Position numbers and translations under genes: made by a program. The notes beneath the pieces were generated by a model. The model did no database searches. It saw nothing but the letters and a program-made list of their open reading frames with translations, and had not been told where the DNA came from. Positions 8,413 to 16,373 of a stretch of 64,000 nucleotides of DNA are shown here, in pieces. Each line of letters starts with the position of its first letter. Position 1 is the first letter of the stretch. Source of the stretch: Brevundimonas naejangsanensis (GTDB taxonomy: Bacteria > Pseudomonadota > Alphaproteobacteria > Caulobacterales > Caulobacteraceae); NCBI RefSeq assembly GCF_003627995.1, contig NZ_CP032707.1, forward strand, positions 1,726,501 to 1,790,500, in the 5' to 3' direction.

Positions 8413-8796
8413 ATGCTCAAGAACAAGAACTCGTCCGCCATCGTGGCGGTGAAGGACCTGGACCGCGCCCGGGCCTTCTATTCCGACGTGCTGGGGCTGA
8501 ACCTGGCGGACACCGCCAACGAGGGGATGCTGGGTTACCGCACCGGGAACACCTGGCTGACGGTCTATCAGTCCGCCTTCGCCGGGACCAACCAGGCCAA
8601 CGCCGTGTCCTGGGACGTGGGGGTCGAGCTGGACGACATCGTCGCCGCCCTCAAGGCCAAGGGCGTCGCCTTCGAACATTACGACGAGATGCCGCGCGAA
8701 GGCGACGTCCATCTCTGCGGGACGATGCGGATGGCCTGGTTCAAGGACCCCGACGGCAACATCCTGCATCTGGTCGGCCAAACCGGCGCGGCCTGA
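8413..8796 (+). CDS. VOC (glyoxalase/bleomycin resistance) family protein
   Basis: A 127-residue single-domain protein with two beta-alpha-beta halves: SSAIVAVKDLDRARAFYSDVLGL at the start and a C-terminal MAWFKDPDGNILHLV, the usual VOC ending with its metal-ligand glutamate position replaced by histidine-leucine (NILHL rather than the common NLxEL). Members include glyoxalases, dioxygenases and resistance proteins; no specific reaction can be given. ATG at 8413 is preceded by GGAGAA; the TTG five codons earlier is less likely. Confidence 0.85.
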   Translation: MLKNKNSSAIVAVKDLDRARAFYSDVLGLNLADTANEGMLGYRTGNTWLTVYQSAFAGTNQANAVSWDVGVELDDIVAALKAKGVAFEHYDEMPREGDVHLCGTMRMAWFKDPDGNILHLVGQTGAA

Positions 8797-8891
8797 CGCC
8801 GGCCTCTCTTCCCAGGCGTCGCCTTTGCGCGTTAACATAACGATGTCATTTATCTTCTGACGGCGGGCCGTTGAAGGACGCGGGGGCGAGC

Positions 8892-9761
8892 ATGAGGTTC
8901 GTGGCGGCGAAGCGGGCGGGCGCCCTGGCCCTTGTCCTGGGTCTGATGGCGCCGATGGCCCCAGCGACGGCCGCCGCGGCGGCGATGCAGGCCGCTGGGC
9001 CAGGGGCAGATGCGGCGGCGCCCAAGGTTACCGTCAACATCGTGGACGGGGAGCTCTCGCGCCAGGAGCGGGCCGACCTGCAACTGCTTGAGCGGGCCAT
9101 GCGTGATGTTCAGGCGCGCGGATACGCCGGGCTGGACCGGCATCTGCCGGGGTTGCGGCGCGCCCTCGACGGCGCACCCGCCGCCTATGCCCAGATGGAG
9201 CAGCGCGACAAGGGCGAATGGATCATCCGCTCGGACGACCTGGGCGAAGTCATGGTGCTGGCGACCGTCATCCAGTCCCTGGCCGGCGGCGAGGGCGTCC
9301 GCGCGGTGACCGTGCGGCGGCAGGCGAACGTCTATCCCCTCATCGCCCTGATCCTGGGCAGCGAAGCGGTGGAGCGTCGGCGGCTGGATGACGCCGTGAA
9401 GATCCTTGATCGGGGGCTGGCCCTGCAGGGCGACGACTGGATGCTGGTGAAGGAAAAGGCGTCCGCCCTTCAGGTCGGCGGGCGTCATGACGAGGCCCTG
9501 GCGGTTCTGGATCAGGCCCTGGCCTCGGACTCGCTGCGCATCCTGTTGAACGCCGGGCCGCTGCATCGCGGGCGCGGGTTCAGCCTGATCGAGCAGGGCC
9601 GCCTCAAGGAGGCCCGCGCGGCCTATGACGCGGCGCTGGAGCTGGACGCGGAAGACGGCCTGGCCAAGGCGCAGCTCGCCTATATCGACGGGCTGGAGGC
9701 CGGCCAGCCCCCTGTCGCGCCGAGCGTCGCCCTATTGCCCGGGCCGAGGCCCGGGCAATAG
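8892..9761 (+). CDS. Exported protein with C-terminal TPR units
   Basis: A 289-residue protein. Residues 1-35 form a signal peptide with a long hydrophobic alanine/leucine core. The middle (about 55-155) has no motif I recognise. From about residue 160 there are two or three tetratricopeptide-like units (DDAVKILDRGLALQGDD, DEALAVLDQALASDS, KEARAAYDAALELDAEDG). Likely a periplasmic protein that binds partners. Start at ATG 8892 rather than the TTG at 8871. The stop codon lies within a perfect palindrome shared with the converging folE gene. Confidence 0.72.
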   Translation: MRFVAAKRAGALALVLGLMAPMAPATAAAAAMQAAGPGADAAAPKVTVNIVDGELSRQERADLQLLERAMRDVQARGYAGLDRHLPGLRRALDGAPAAYAQMEQRDKGEWIIRSDDLGEVMVLATVIQSLAGGEGVRAVTVRRQANVYPLIALILGSEAVERRRLDDAVKILDRGLALQGDDWMLVKEKASALQVGGRHDEALAVLDQALASDSLRILLNAGPLHRGRGFSLIEQGRLKEARAAYDAALELDAEDGLAKAQLAYIDGLEAGQPPVAPSVALLPGPRPGQ

Positions 9762-9763
9762 GG
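9730..9763. terminator. Perfect 16-bp stem between convergent genes
   Basis: CCCTATTGCCCGGGCC, two bases, then its exact reverse complement. It overlaps the stop of the TPR gene and ends 6 bp before the folE stop. There is no T tract on either side, so it may act as a two-way stem or 3'-end protector rather than a classical intrinsic terminator. Confidence 0.55.
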
Positions 9764-9769
9764 GGCGGG

Positions 9770-10357
9770 TCAGCCCCGCACCAGCCGCAGGAATTCCTCG
9801 CGCGTGCGCGGATCTTCGCGGACGGCGCCCAGCAGGCAGCTGGTGGTCAGGCTGGCGCCGGGGACGTCGACGCCGCGCATGGTCATGCAGCTGTGTTCGG
9901 CCTCGATGACCACGCCGACGCCGTGGGGGCGCAGCACCTCGTGGATGGCGTTGGCGATCTCCGACGTCATCTTCTCCTGGATCTGCAGGCGGCGCGCATA
10001 GCCGCGCACCACGCGGGCCAGCTTGGAGATGCCCACCACCCGGTCGGTCGGCAGGTAGGCGACGTGCGCCTTGCCCACCACCGGCAGCATGTGGTGTTCG
10101 CAGAAGCTGACGAAGCGGATGTCCTTCAGCACGACCAGTTCGTCGTAGCCGCCGACCTCCTCGAAGGTCTTCTCCAGATAGTCGCGCGGCTCGACCTCAT
10201 AGCCCTGGAACAGCTCGCGATAGGACTTGGCCACGCGCTTGGGCGTTTCGATCAGCCCTTCGCGGTCGGGATTGTCGCCGGCCCAGCGGATCAGGGTGCG
10301 GACGGCGGCCTCGGCTTCTTCCTGGGAGACGGACGGTTTGTGAGCGTGATCGGTCAT
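9770..10357 (-). CDS. folE: GTP cyclohydrolase I
   Basis: A 195-residue enzyme that converts GTP to 7,8-dihydroneopterin triphosphate, first step of folate synthesis. Zinc ligands are visible: C86 and H89 in FCEHHMLP and C157 in [10 protein letters not shown]. The segments [23 protein letters not shown] and [15 protein letters not shown] are family hallmarks. The ATG at 10357 gives normal family length; the open frame continuing to 11986 is antisense to fliQ-fliR-flhB and is not coding. Single-gene unit; cytoplasmic, expected decamer. Confidence 0.97.
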   Translation of the reverse strand: MTDHAHKPSVSQEEAEAAVRTLIRWAGDNPDREGLIETPKRVAKSYRELFQGYEVEPRDYLEKTFEEVGGYDELVVLKDIRFVSFCEHHMLPVVGKAHVAYLPTDRVVGISKLARVVRGYARRLQIQEKMTSEIANAIHEVLRPHGVGVVIEAEHSCMTMRGVDVPGASLTTSCLLGAVREDPRTREEFLRLVRG

Positions 10358-10474
10358 GGCTTGTCCATATAGCCGGACGGGCCGGGCAATCCAGCCGGGA
10401 GTGCATCTTCGCCGCGTCCCTTTTGTTTTCGCCGGGACGGGCGGTTTGGGGGAAGCGGAAGGAAGGCGGATTTC

Positions 10475-10491
10475 TAAACGCCCTGTTAACC
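10475..10491 (+). promoter_or_regulatory. CtrA-type box upstream of fliQ
   Basis: TAAA, seven bases (CGCCCTG), TTAACC, ending 40 bp before the fliQ start. It is almost the same as the fliO/flgB box, including the first-half change from TTAA to TAAA. In Caulobacter the fliQR promoter is a well-known CtrA target (established); here inferred by sequence. Confidence 0.7.
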
Positions 10492-10531
10492 ATGGTGTCG
10501 GCATTTTCTGCCCGGTTCCCGGGAGTGGTCG

Positions 10532-10795
10532 ATGAGCGGCGCGGAAGTTCTGGATGTGGGTCGCGACGCCCTGTGGCTGACGATCCAGCTGTGCCTGCCG
10601 GTCCTGATCGTGGCCCTGGTGGTCGGCGTGGCCATCGGCCTGTTCCAGGCCCTGACCCAGATCCAGGAGCAAACCCTGGTCTATGCACCCAAGATCATCG
10701 CCATCTTTGTCTCCCTGCTGCTGTTCCTGCCGCTGATGGGCGCCCTGCTGGGCGGCTTCATGCGCGAGATCGCCGCCCGCATCGCGGGCATGTAA
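10532..10795 (+). CDS. fliQ: Flagellar export protein FliQ
   Basis: An 87-residue protein with two membrane segments, the normal FliQ size. It shows [36 protein letters not shown], where [14 protein letters not shown] is the family hallmark, and [17 protein letters not shown]. It forms the export gate with FliP and FliR in the inner membrane. GGGAG precedes the ATG. First gene of fliQ-fliR-flhB, which probably runs on to cckA. Confidence 0.97.
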   Translation: MSGAEVLDVGRDALWLTIQLCLPVLIVALVVGVAIGLFQALTQIQEQTLVYAPKIIAIFVSLLLFLPLMGALLGGFMREIAARIAGM

Positions 10796-10804
10796 GGGCG
10801 CGGC

Positions 10805-11575
10805 ATGGAGCCTTACGCCACGGCGGATCAGGTCTGGGCCGGCGGGCTGATCTTCGCCCGCGTCGGCGCCGTCTTGATGATGCTGCCCGGCTTCGGCGAA
10901 TCCTATGTGCCGCCGCGGGTGCGGCTGTCGCTGGCCCTGGTGCTGTCGCTGGCGCTGTGGCCCATTGTCGGCGGCGCCCTGCCGGGCCTGCCCGCCACCC
11001 TGGGGGCGACCGTCGGCTGGGTCATCCGCGAGGTGCTGACCGGCCTGGCCATCGGCGCCGTCCTGCGCAGCTTCATGACGGCCCTGACCACGGCGGGCGA
11101 GGTCGTCTCCATGCAGACGACCCTGGGCTTCTCCCAGACGGCCAACCCTCTGCAGGCCCAGCCGGGCACCACCCTGTCGGCCTTCCTGATGCTGCTGGGG
11201 GTGACGCTGGTCTTCGCCACCAACACCCATCACCTGTTCATCGGCGGCATCGTCGGCTCCTATGAGGCCATCGCCCCGGCCAAGCCGCTGATCGTGTCGG
11301 ACTTCACCCAGATGGCGGTGAAGACCCTGAGCCAGAGCTTCATGCTGGGGGTGCAGCTGGCGGCGCCGGTGCTGGTCTTCGCCCTGATCTTCAACCTGGC
11401 CTCGGGCCTGGTGGCGCGGGTCATGCCCAGCTTCCAGGTCTATTTCGCCGCTGCGCCCTTGAGCGTCATCCTGGGTCTGTCGGTGTTCACGCTCAGCCTG
11501 GGCGTGCTGGGGACCGTCTTCATCGACCGCTACCGCTCGGTGGCGGCCTTCTTCACGGGAGGCGCGCTTGGCTGA
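10805..11575 (+). CDS. fliR: Flagellar export protein FliR
   Basis: A 256-residue inner membrane protein with about six hydrophobic segments. Family blocks include [29 protein letters not shown] near the N-terminus, [13 protein letters not shown] in the middle and [20 protein letters not shown] near the C-terminus. It completes the FliPQR export gate. Starts 9 bp after fliQ and overlaps flhB by 8 bp, so translation is probably coupled. Confidence 0.97.
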   Translation: MEPYATADQVWAGGLIFARVGAVLMMLPGFGESYVPPRVRLSLALVLSLALWPIVGGALPGLPATLGATVGWVIREVLTGLAIGAVLRSFMTALTTAGEVVSMQTTLGFSQTANPLQAQPGTTLSAFLMLLGVTLVFATNTHHLFIGGIVGSYEAIAPAKPLIVSDFTQMAVKTLSQSFMLGVQLAAPVLVFALIFNLASGLVARVMPSFQVYFAAAPLSVILGLSVFTLSLGVLGTVFIDRYRSVAAFFTGGALG

Positions 11576-12644
11576 AGGCGCCGATCCCGAGTCGAAGACA
11601 GAAGAAGCCACCCCGCGAAAACTCGAGGACGCGCGGAAGAAGGGCGACGTCGCCAAGTCGCCGGACGTGGCGGCGGCCCTGTCCCTGGCCGGGGCGGCGG
11701 CGGTGCTGCTGGCCGGCGGCGGCTGGTTCTCGACGCAGATCGCGGAGCAACTGACCCCCTTCCTGGCCCAGCCGCACGCCATGATCGGCGGGCTGGAGGC
11801 GGGGGCGGGGGTCGAGATCGCCATGCGCGCCGTCTGGGCGGCGGCGCCCTTCCTGGCGGCGCTGATGTTCGCGGTCATCCTGGGCGGGGTGGGCGGCAAC
11901 CTGGCCCAGTCGGGCCTCATCTTCACCGTCGAGAAGATCAAGCCCAAGTGGTCCAAGGTGAACCCGCTGGAGGGGGTCAAGCGCATCTACGGCCCGGACG
12001 GCCTGGTGCAGTTCCTCAAGACCTTCATCAAGCTGGTGGCCATCGGCGCCGTCTGCTGGTGGGTGCTGAAGCCGCACACGCGCGAGCTGGAGAACCTGGC
12101 CGCCATGAGCCCGGCCGCCATCCTGCCCTTCGCCCGCGACCTGGCCCTGGCGCTGATGATGTCGGCCCTGGTCTTCCTGGGGCTGACGGCGGGGGCGGAC
12201 TATCTGTGGCAGAAGATGCGCTTCGCCAAGCGGATGCGGATGACCAAGGAAGAGCTGAAGGAAGACTTCAAACAGTCCGAAGGCGACCCGCACGTGAAGG
12301 CCAAGCTGCGCCAGATCCGCATGCAGCGCGGCCGTCAGCGCATGATGCAGGCCGTGCCCGACGCCACCGTCATCGTCACCAACCCGACCCACTATTCGGT
12401 CGCCCTGCGCTATGAGCCGGACCAGGGCGACGGCGCCCCGGTCTGCGTCGCCAAGGGCGTCGACGCCCTGGCCCTGCGCATCCGCGAGGTGGCCAGGGAG
12501 CACGATGTGCCCATCGTCGAGAACGTCCCCCTGGCCCGCGCCCTCTATGCGGCGGTGGAGGTCGACGACATCATTCCGCGCGAACATTTCGAGGCGGCGG
12601 CCAAGATCATCGGCTTCGTCATGCAGCAGCGGAAGCGGCGGTGA
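11568..12644 (+). CDS. flhB: Flagellar export switch protein FlhB
   Basis: A 358-residue protein: four membrane segments (about 35-55, 90-115, 145-165, 190-210) and a cytoplasmic domain with the self-cleavage motif NPTH at residues 272-275 ([11 protein letters not shown]). FlhB switches the export apparatus from rod/hook to filament substrates after cleaving between N and P. The start is a TTG inside the end of fliR (8 bp overlap), which fits the family N-terminus [21 protein letters not shown]. The basic opening [14 protein letters not shown] is diagnostic. Confidence 0.97.
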   Translation: MAEGADPESKTEEATPRKLEDARKKGDVAKSPDVAAALSLAGAAAVLLAGGGWFSTQIAEQLTPFLAQPHAMIGGLEAGAGVEIAMRAVWAAAPFLAALMFAVILGGVGGNLAQSGLIFTVEKIKPKWSKVNPLEGVKRIYGPDGLVQFLKTFIKLVAIGAVCWWVLKPHTRELENLAAMSPAAILPFARDLALALMMSALVFLGLTAGADYLWQKMRFAKRMRMTKEELKEDFKQSEGDPHVKAKLRQIRMQRGRQRMMQAVPDATVIVTNPTHYSVALRYEPDQGDGAPVCVAKGVDALALRIREVAREHDVPIVENVPLARALYAAVEVDDIIPREHFEAAAKIIGFVMQQRKRR

Positions 12645-12662
12645 GGGGAGAGAGGCGCGGCG

Positions 12663-12815
12663 CCTCTCCCTCCCCGTCCCGGGGAGGGTGGTCGCGCAGC
12701 GACCGGGTGGGGGCGGCTTGGCTGATCAAGCGCCGCGCTCCCCATCGCCCGGCCCTCCCCACCCGGCTTCGGCCTGACGGCCGCAGCCACCCTCCCCGGG
12801 ACGGGGAGGGAGAGG
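12663..12815. repeat. Intergenic nested-palindrome element, family B, copy 2
   Basis: Same end hairpins and inner complementary blocks as the copy at 6519. It separates flhB from cckA. The outgoing arm ends 15 bp before the cckA start, slightly too far to be its ribosome binding site. Confidence 0.85.
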
Positions 12816-12830
12816 CGTCGTGCTAGAACT

Positions 12831-14951
12831 ATGCTGACGAACCCTGATTCGCGCGGGCGAGGCGCCATGACCATTTCCCGACCGCAAGACCGGTTGAAGG
12901 CGCGGACCACGCGCCGTCCGACGTTCGACCCCCTGCTGGTGCTGATGGCCCTGGGCTTCGCCCTGGCGACCGCGGCCATCGCCTATCCGGCGTTCCGGGC
13001 CAGCGCCTTCACCGCGCCGGGACTGATCCTGATCTTCGCGGCGGGGGCGACGGCGCTGATCTGGCTGTTCGCCTTCGGCCGGGCCGAGGTGCGGCGCGCC
13101 AGCGGCGACACGGCGGTCGAGATGCTGGACGCCATGGCCGAGCCCGCCGCCCTGGTGTGGCCGTCGGGCCAGGTGCTGGCCTACAACGCCGCCTGGGCCG
13201 AGGAGAACGGCGCCGTCACCACCCTGCCCCGGGCGGGCAAGGGCGGCGGCAAGTCGGCCCAGGCCCTCTACATGGCCTTCGCCCAGGCGCGCGAAGGGCA
13301 TCAGGGCCGCGCCATCGTCCAGATCGGCGCGCGCGAGAAGGAGGTGCTGATCGGCCAGGCGGGGCAGGGGCGCTTCCTCGTTCGTGCCGCGCCCGACGCC
13401 TTCCTGCCCCTGGCTCCGCCGCCGCCCGCCGCGCCCCAGGCCGCCGCCCCGACCGGCGAGGCCCGCGCCATGGCCGCCGGCGCCCCCTTCGGCTCGGCCG
13501 TGATCGGCGGCGAGGACCTGTTCGCCGGCCGGGTGGAGGAGCCGAACGCGGCCCTGTCCCTGCTGACCGGCCCGGCCGCCTCGGGCGACGCCGCCTTCGG
13601 CCATCTGTTCGACCCGGCGGGCGTCGCCGAGGCCAAGACCAAGCTGGAGGCCGGATCGTCCGGCCCGATCGAGCTGATCGCTCGCGCCCACCCGGACCGC
13701 CACCTGCACCTCTATGTCGCGCCCGAGGGCGACAAGCGCCGCATCTGGCTGTTCGACGTGGCGGCGCAGAAGTCGATGGAGCTGCAGCTGTCGCAGGCCC
13801 AGAAGATGCAGGCCGTCGGCCAGCTGGCGGGCGGGGTGGCGCACGACTTCAACAACCTGCTGACGGCGATTCAGCTGCAGCTTTCCGGCCTGCTGGAGCG
13901 CCACCCGGTCGGCGATCCCTCCTACGAAGGGCTGAACGAAATCCGCCAGACGGCCATCCGCGCCGCCGATCTGGTGCGCAAGCTGCTGGCCTTCTCGCGC
14001 AAGTCGACGGTGCGGCGCGAGCGGCTGGACCTGGGCGAACTGGTCGGGGAGTTCGCCGTGTTGCTGCGCCGTCTGCTGCGTGAGGACGTGCGGCTGGAGA
14101 CCGACTACGGCCGCGACCTGCCGCTGGTGCTGGCCGACAAGAGTCAGCTGGAGACGGCGGTGATGAACCTGGCCGTCAACGCCCGCGACGCCATGCGCGG
14201 CGTGGTCGAGCCGGGCGCGGGCGTCGTCACCATCCGCACCCGCCGCCTGACCGGCGCCGAGGCGCGCGGCCTGGGCTGGCGTGAGGCCCCTGAGCAGGTC
14301 GCCCTGATCGAGGTCTCGGACACCGGCCCCGGCGTGCCGCCGGCGCTGCTGGACAAGATCTTCGAGCCCTTCTTCACCACCAAGGCGGTGAACGAGGGAA
14401 CGGGCATGGGTCTGGCCACCGTCTATGGCATCGCCCAGCAGGCGGGCGGCCACATCACCGTCGCCAATCTTGAGAATGCGGGCGCCGCCTTCCGCATCTT
14501 CCTGCCCGCCGCCACGGCCGAGGAGCTGGTCGAGGCCCCGGTGGTCGAGAAGGTCGTCAAGGCGCCGCGCGACCTGTCGGGCGCCGGCCGCATCCTGTTC
14601 GTCGAGGACGAGGCCGCCGTGCGCGGCATCGCCGCCCGCCTGCTGCGCCAGCGCGGCTATGAAGTGATCGAGGCCGCCGACGGCGAGGAGGCCCTGATCC
14701 TGGCCGAGGAATGGGCGGGACAGATCGACATGCTGATCTCGGACGTCATCATGCCGGGGCTGGACGGCCCCTCGCTGCTCAGGAAAGCACGGCCCTTCCT
14801 GGGCGACGCCCCGGTGATGTTCATCTCGGGCTATGCCGAGAGCGACTTCTCGGACCTGCTGCAGGACGAGGTCGGGGTCTCCTTCCTGCCCAAGCCGCTG
14901 GACATCAAGACCCTGGCCGAACGGGTGAAGCAGCAGCTCCACGCGGTCTGA
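12831..14951 (+). CDS. cckA: Cell-cycle hybrid histidine kinase CckA
   Basis: A 706-residue hybrid kinase: two membrane segments (about 33-80), a PAS-like region (about 95-120 and later to 300), a HisKA domain with phospho-accepting H338 in [13 protein letters not shown], an ATPase domain ([33 protein letters not shown]) and a receiver domain with D638 in [23 protein letters not shown] with this receiver is typical of CckA. It sits right after flhB, the order I recall from Caulobacter (CC_1077-CC_1078). CckA sends phosphate through ChpT to CtrA and CpdR. ctrA lies 24 kb away. Start ATG 12831; ATG 12867 is an alternative. Confidence 0.93.
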   Translation: MLTNPDSRGRGAMTISRPQDRLKARTTRRPTFDPLLVLMALGFALATAAIAYPAFRASAFTAPGLILIFAAGATALIWLFAFGRAEVRRASGDTAVEMLDAMAEPAALVWPSGQVLAYNAAWAEENGAVTTLPRAGKGGGKSAQALYMAFAQAREGHQGRAIVQIGAREKEVLIGQAGQGRFLVRAAPDAFLPLAPPPPAAPQAAAPTGEARAMAAGAPFGSAVIGGEDLFAGRVEEPNAALSLLTGPAASGDAAFGHLFDPAGVAEAKTKLEAGSSGPIELIARAHPDRHLHLYVAPEGDKRRIWLFDVAAQKSMELQLSQAQKMQAVGQLAGGVAHDFNNLLTAIQLQLSGLLERHPVGDPSYEGLNEIRQTAIRAADLVRKLLAFSRKSTVRRERLDLGELVGEFAVLLRRLLREDVRLETDYGRDLPLVLADKSQLETAVMNLAVNARDAMRGVVEPGAGVVTIRTRRLTGAEARGLGWREAPEQVALIEVSDTGPGVPPALLDKIFEPFFTTKAVNEGTGMGLATVYGIAQQAGGHITVANLENAGAAFRIFLPAATAEELVEAPVVEKVVKAPRDLSGAGRILFVEDEAAVRGIAARLLRQRGYEVIEAADGEEALILAEEWAGQIDMLISDVIMPGLDGPSLLRKARPFLGDAPVMFISGYAESDFSDLLQDEVGVSFLPKPLDIKTLAERVKQQLHAV

Positions 14952-14961
14952 CGCTGCCTTT

Positions 14962-15081
14962 CCTCCCCATGGAATGGGAGGTGGACCGCGTAGCGGTGGA
15001 GGGGCGAGGACGGCGGAACCAAGCCGCCCCTCCGTCTCGTCGGCTGACGCCGCCGATCCACCTCCCCATGTCATGGGGAGG
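14962..15081. repeat. Intergenic nested-palindrome element, family D, copy 1
   Basis: About 120 bp with end hairpins built on CCTCCCCATGGAATGGGAGG and CCTCCCCATGTCATGGGGAGG and an inner GGTGGACC...GGTGGAGGGGCG / GCCCCTCCGTC...GATCCACC pairing. It lies downstream of cckA. A second copy is at 37333. Confidence 0.8.
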
Positions 15082-15094
15082 AGAAGAAACGCCC

Positions 15095-15124
15095 CCTCTC
15101 CCTCCCCGTCCCGGGGAGGGAGAA
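15095..15124. repeat. Half copy of family B repeat (single end hairpin)
   Basis: A lone hairpin CCTCCCCGTCCCGGGGAGG with flanking CTC/GAGA, the same as one end of the full family B elements. It lies 14 bp after a family D element, so two element types are stacked downstream of cckA. Confidence 0.7.
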
Positions 15125-15145
15125 AGCAGCGCTGCGCCTTTCCCC

Positions 15146-15334
15146 CTACGCCCTCAGATCCGGCCGTTCAGCAGGCGTCCAGCGCCGCTCGCGGGCGGCC
15201 TGGTGCAGGGTGTCGGCGAGGTCGAGTAGGTGATGGCGCCGCAAGCGAGGGACGACCTCCAGCAACTGCAGGCGCAGGCTCTCGGCCTCCGCGTCCGAGA
15301 GCGGGGTGGCGCGAGAAGTGACGCGATGGGGCAT
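15146..15334 (-). CDS. Small hypothetical protein
   Basis: A possible 62-residue protein rich in leucine, arginine and glutamate, predicted to be helical (SDAEAESLRLQLLEVVPRL...LDLADTLHQAARERRW). The ATG at 15334 has GAAAGGGAAG just upstream, a good ribosome binding site. No family recognised. Other overlapping frames on the same strand (to 15447) lack such a start signal. It converges on cckA and is divergent from sodB. Confidence 0.5.
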   Translation of the reverse strand: MPHRVTSRATPLSDAEAESLRLQLLEVVPRLRRHHLLDLADTLHQAARERRWTPAERPDLRA

Positions 15335-15516
15335 GGCGGCTTCCCTTTCTGGCGATCGTTCCAGCGATCATGGGAAACGGCCGTTTCGCCCGTCGAGTTC
15401 CGAAAATCGGCCGCGCGGCGAGAAATATGAACAAAGGCGCCGCTCAAGGCTTGGGTATGACGCGCGCGGCCCTAGATAGGGGCCAGAGGAATCACACGCC
15501 TAAAAGGAGTCTCCCC

Positions 15517-16128
15517 ATGGCCTTCACCCTGCCTCCGCTGCCCTACGCCCATGACGCGCTGGAGCCGGCCATCGACAAGGAGACGATGGGCTACCACTAC
15601 GACAAGCACCACCAGACCTACGTCGACAACCTGAACAAGGCCGTGGCCGCCGCGGGCGTCGAGGGCCAGTCGTTCGAAGAGCTGTTCGCCAAGATGTCGA
15701 CCCTGCCGGTCGCGGTGCGCAACAACGCCGGCGGCGTGTGGAACCACACCTTCTTCTGGGAAGGCCTGGCTCCGGTCGGCACGGGCGGCGAACCGTCGGC
15801 TGAGCTGGCCGCCGCCATCGACGCCGACCTGGGCGGCATGGACGCCTTCAAGGAGGCCTTCAACACCGCGGGCCTGGGCCGCTTCGGTTCGGGCTGGGCC
15901 TGGCTGATCGTGCAGGACGGCAAGCTGAAGATCATCTCGACGCCGAACCAGGACAACTCCCTGATGGACTTCGCCGAGGAGAAGGGCGCGCCCCTGCTCG
16001 TCGCCGACGTGTGGGAGCACGCCTACTACCTCAAGTACCAGAACCGCCGCGCCGAGTTCCTGGCCGCCTTCTGGTCGATCGTGAACTGGAACAAGGTCAA
16101 CGAACTGTACGCTGCCGCCAAGGCCTGA
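15517..16128 (+). CDS. sodB: Superoxide dismutase, Fe/Mn family
   Basis: A 203-residue enzyme that turns superoxide into oxygen and hydrogen peroxide. Metal ligands are visible: His in YHYDKHHQTYV, His in WNHTFFW, and Asp/His in DVWEHAYYLKYQN. ATG at 15517 follows AAAGGAG; the longer open frame from 15370 is upstream leader. The loop reads NNAGGVWNHTFFW and the later segment STPNQDNSLMD: the active-site glutamine is at the position usual for Mn enzymes rather than Fe enzymes, so the metal is uncertain despite the gene name. Confidence 0.95.
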   Translation: MAFTLPPLPYAHDALEPAIDKETMGYHYDKHHQTYVDNLNKAVAAAGVEGQSFEELFAKMSTLPVAVRNNAGGVWNHTFFWEGLAPVGTGGEPSAELAAAIDADLGGMDAFKEAFNTAGLGRFGSGWAWLIVQDGKLKIISTPNQDNSLMDFAEEKGAPLLVADVWEHAYYLKYQNRRAEFLAAFWSIVNWNKVNELYAAAKA

Positions 16129-16164
16129 GCCTCCGGCGGGCCGAGCGTCTGACGGCCTGATCGA

Positions 16165-16200
16165 CGGCCGCCGTCCCCGACCGGGGCGGCGGCCGTTTTT
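16165..16200 (+). terminator. Rho-independent terminator of sodB
   Basis: A GC-rich stem (CGGCCGCCGTCCCC pairing with GGGGCGGCGGCCG, one bulged base) followed by five T, 37 bp after the sodB stop. Confidence 0.85.
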
Positions 16201-16212
16201 CTTGGGGCGCTC

Positions 16213-16360
16213 TCCCTTCCCCCTCGATGGGGGAAGGGCGGGGATGGGGGTGGGGGCGCGACAGGTCAGGAGAGGCGCATGAGGCGTCGGCGTCTCCTCG
16301 CTTCCCGATGAGAACGTCCTGCCTTCACCCCCACCCAACCCTCCCCATCGAGGGGGAGGG
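16213..16360. repeat. Intergenic nested-palindrome element, family E
   Basis: End hairpins CCCTTCCCCCTCGATGGGGG-type on the left and CCCTCCCCATCGAGGGGGAGGG-type on the right, with inner blocks GGGGATGGGGGTGGGGGCG and CACCCCCACCCAACC. Same design as families A-D but different sequence. It lies between the converging sodB and amidohydrolase genes. Only one copy is in the window. Confidence 0.75.
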
Positions 16361-16373
16361 CTTCGCGGAAATT

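Noticed and set aside
8832..8836. TTAAC before the TPR gene at 8892 as a CtrA site
   Set aside because: No second half at seven bases; a lone half-site is expected by chance.
10358..11986. Long open frame continuing upstream of folE, antisense to fliQ-fliR-flhB
   Set aside because: High GC makes antisense frames long. Sequence is low-complexity (many Q, H, D, G) and the sense genes are certain.
12726..15074. 782-residue open frame opposite cckA
   Set aside because: Shadow of cckA with low-complexity composition and no family likeness.
15370..15516. N-terminal extension of sodB
   Set aside because: SOD length and AAAGGAG before ATG 15517 fix the start; the extra 49 codons overlap the region upstream.
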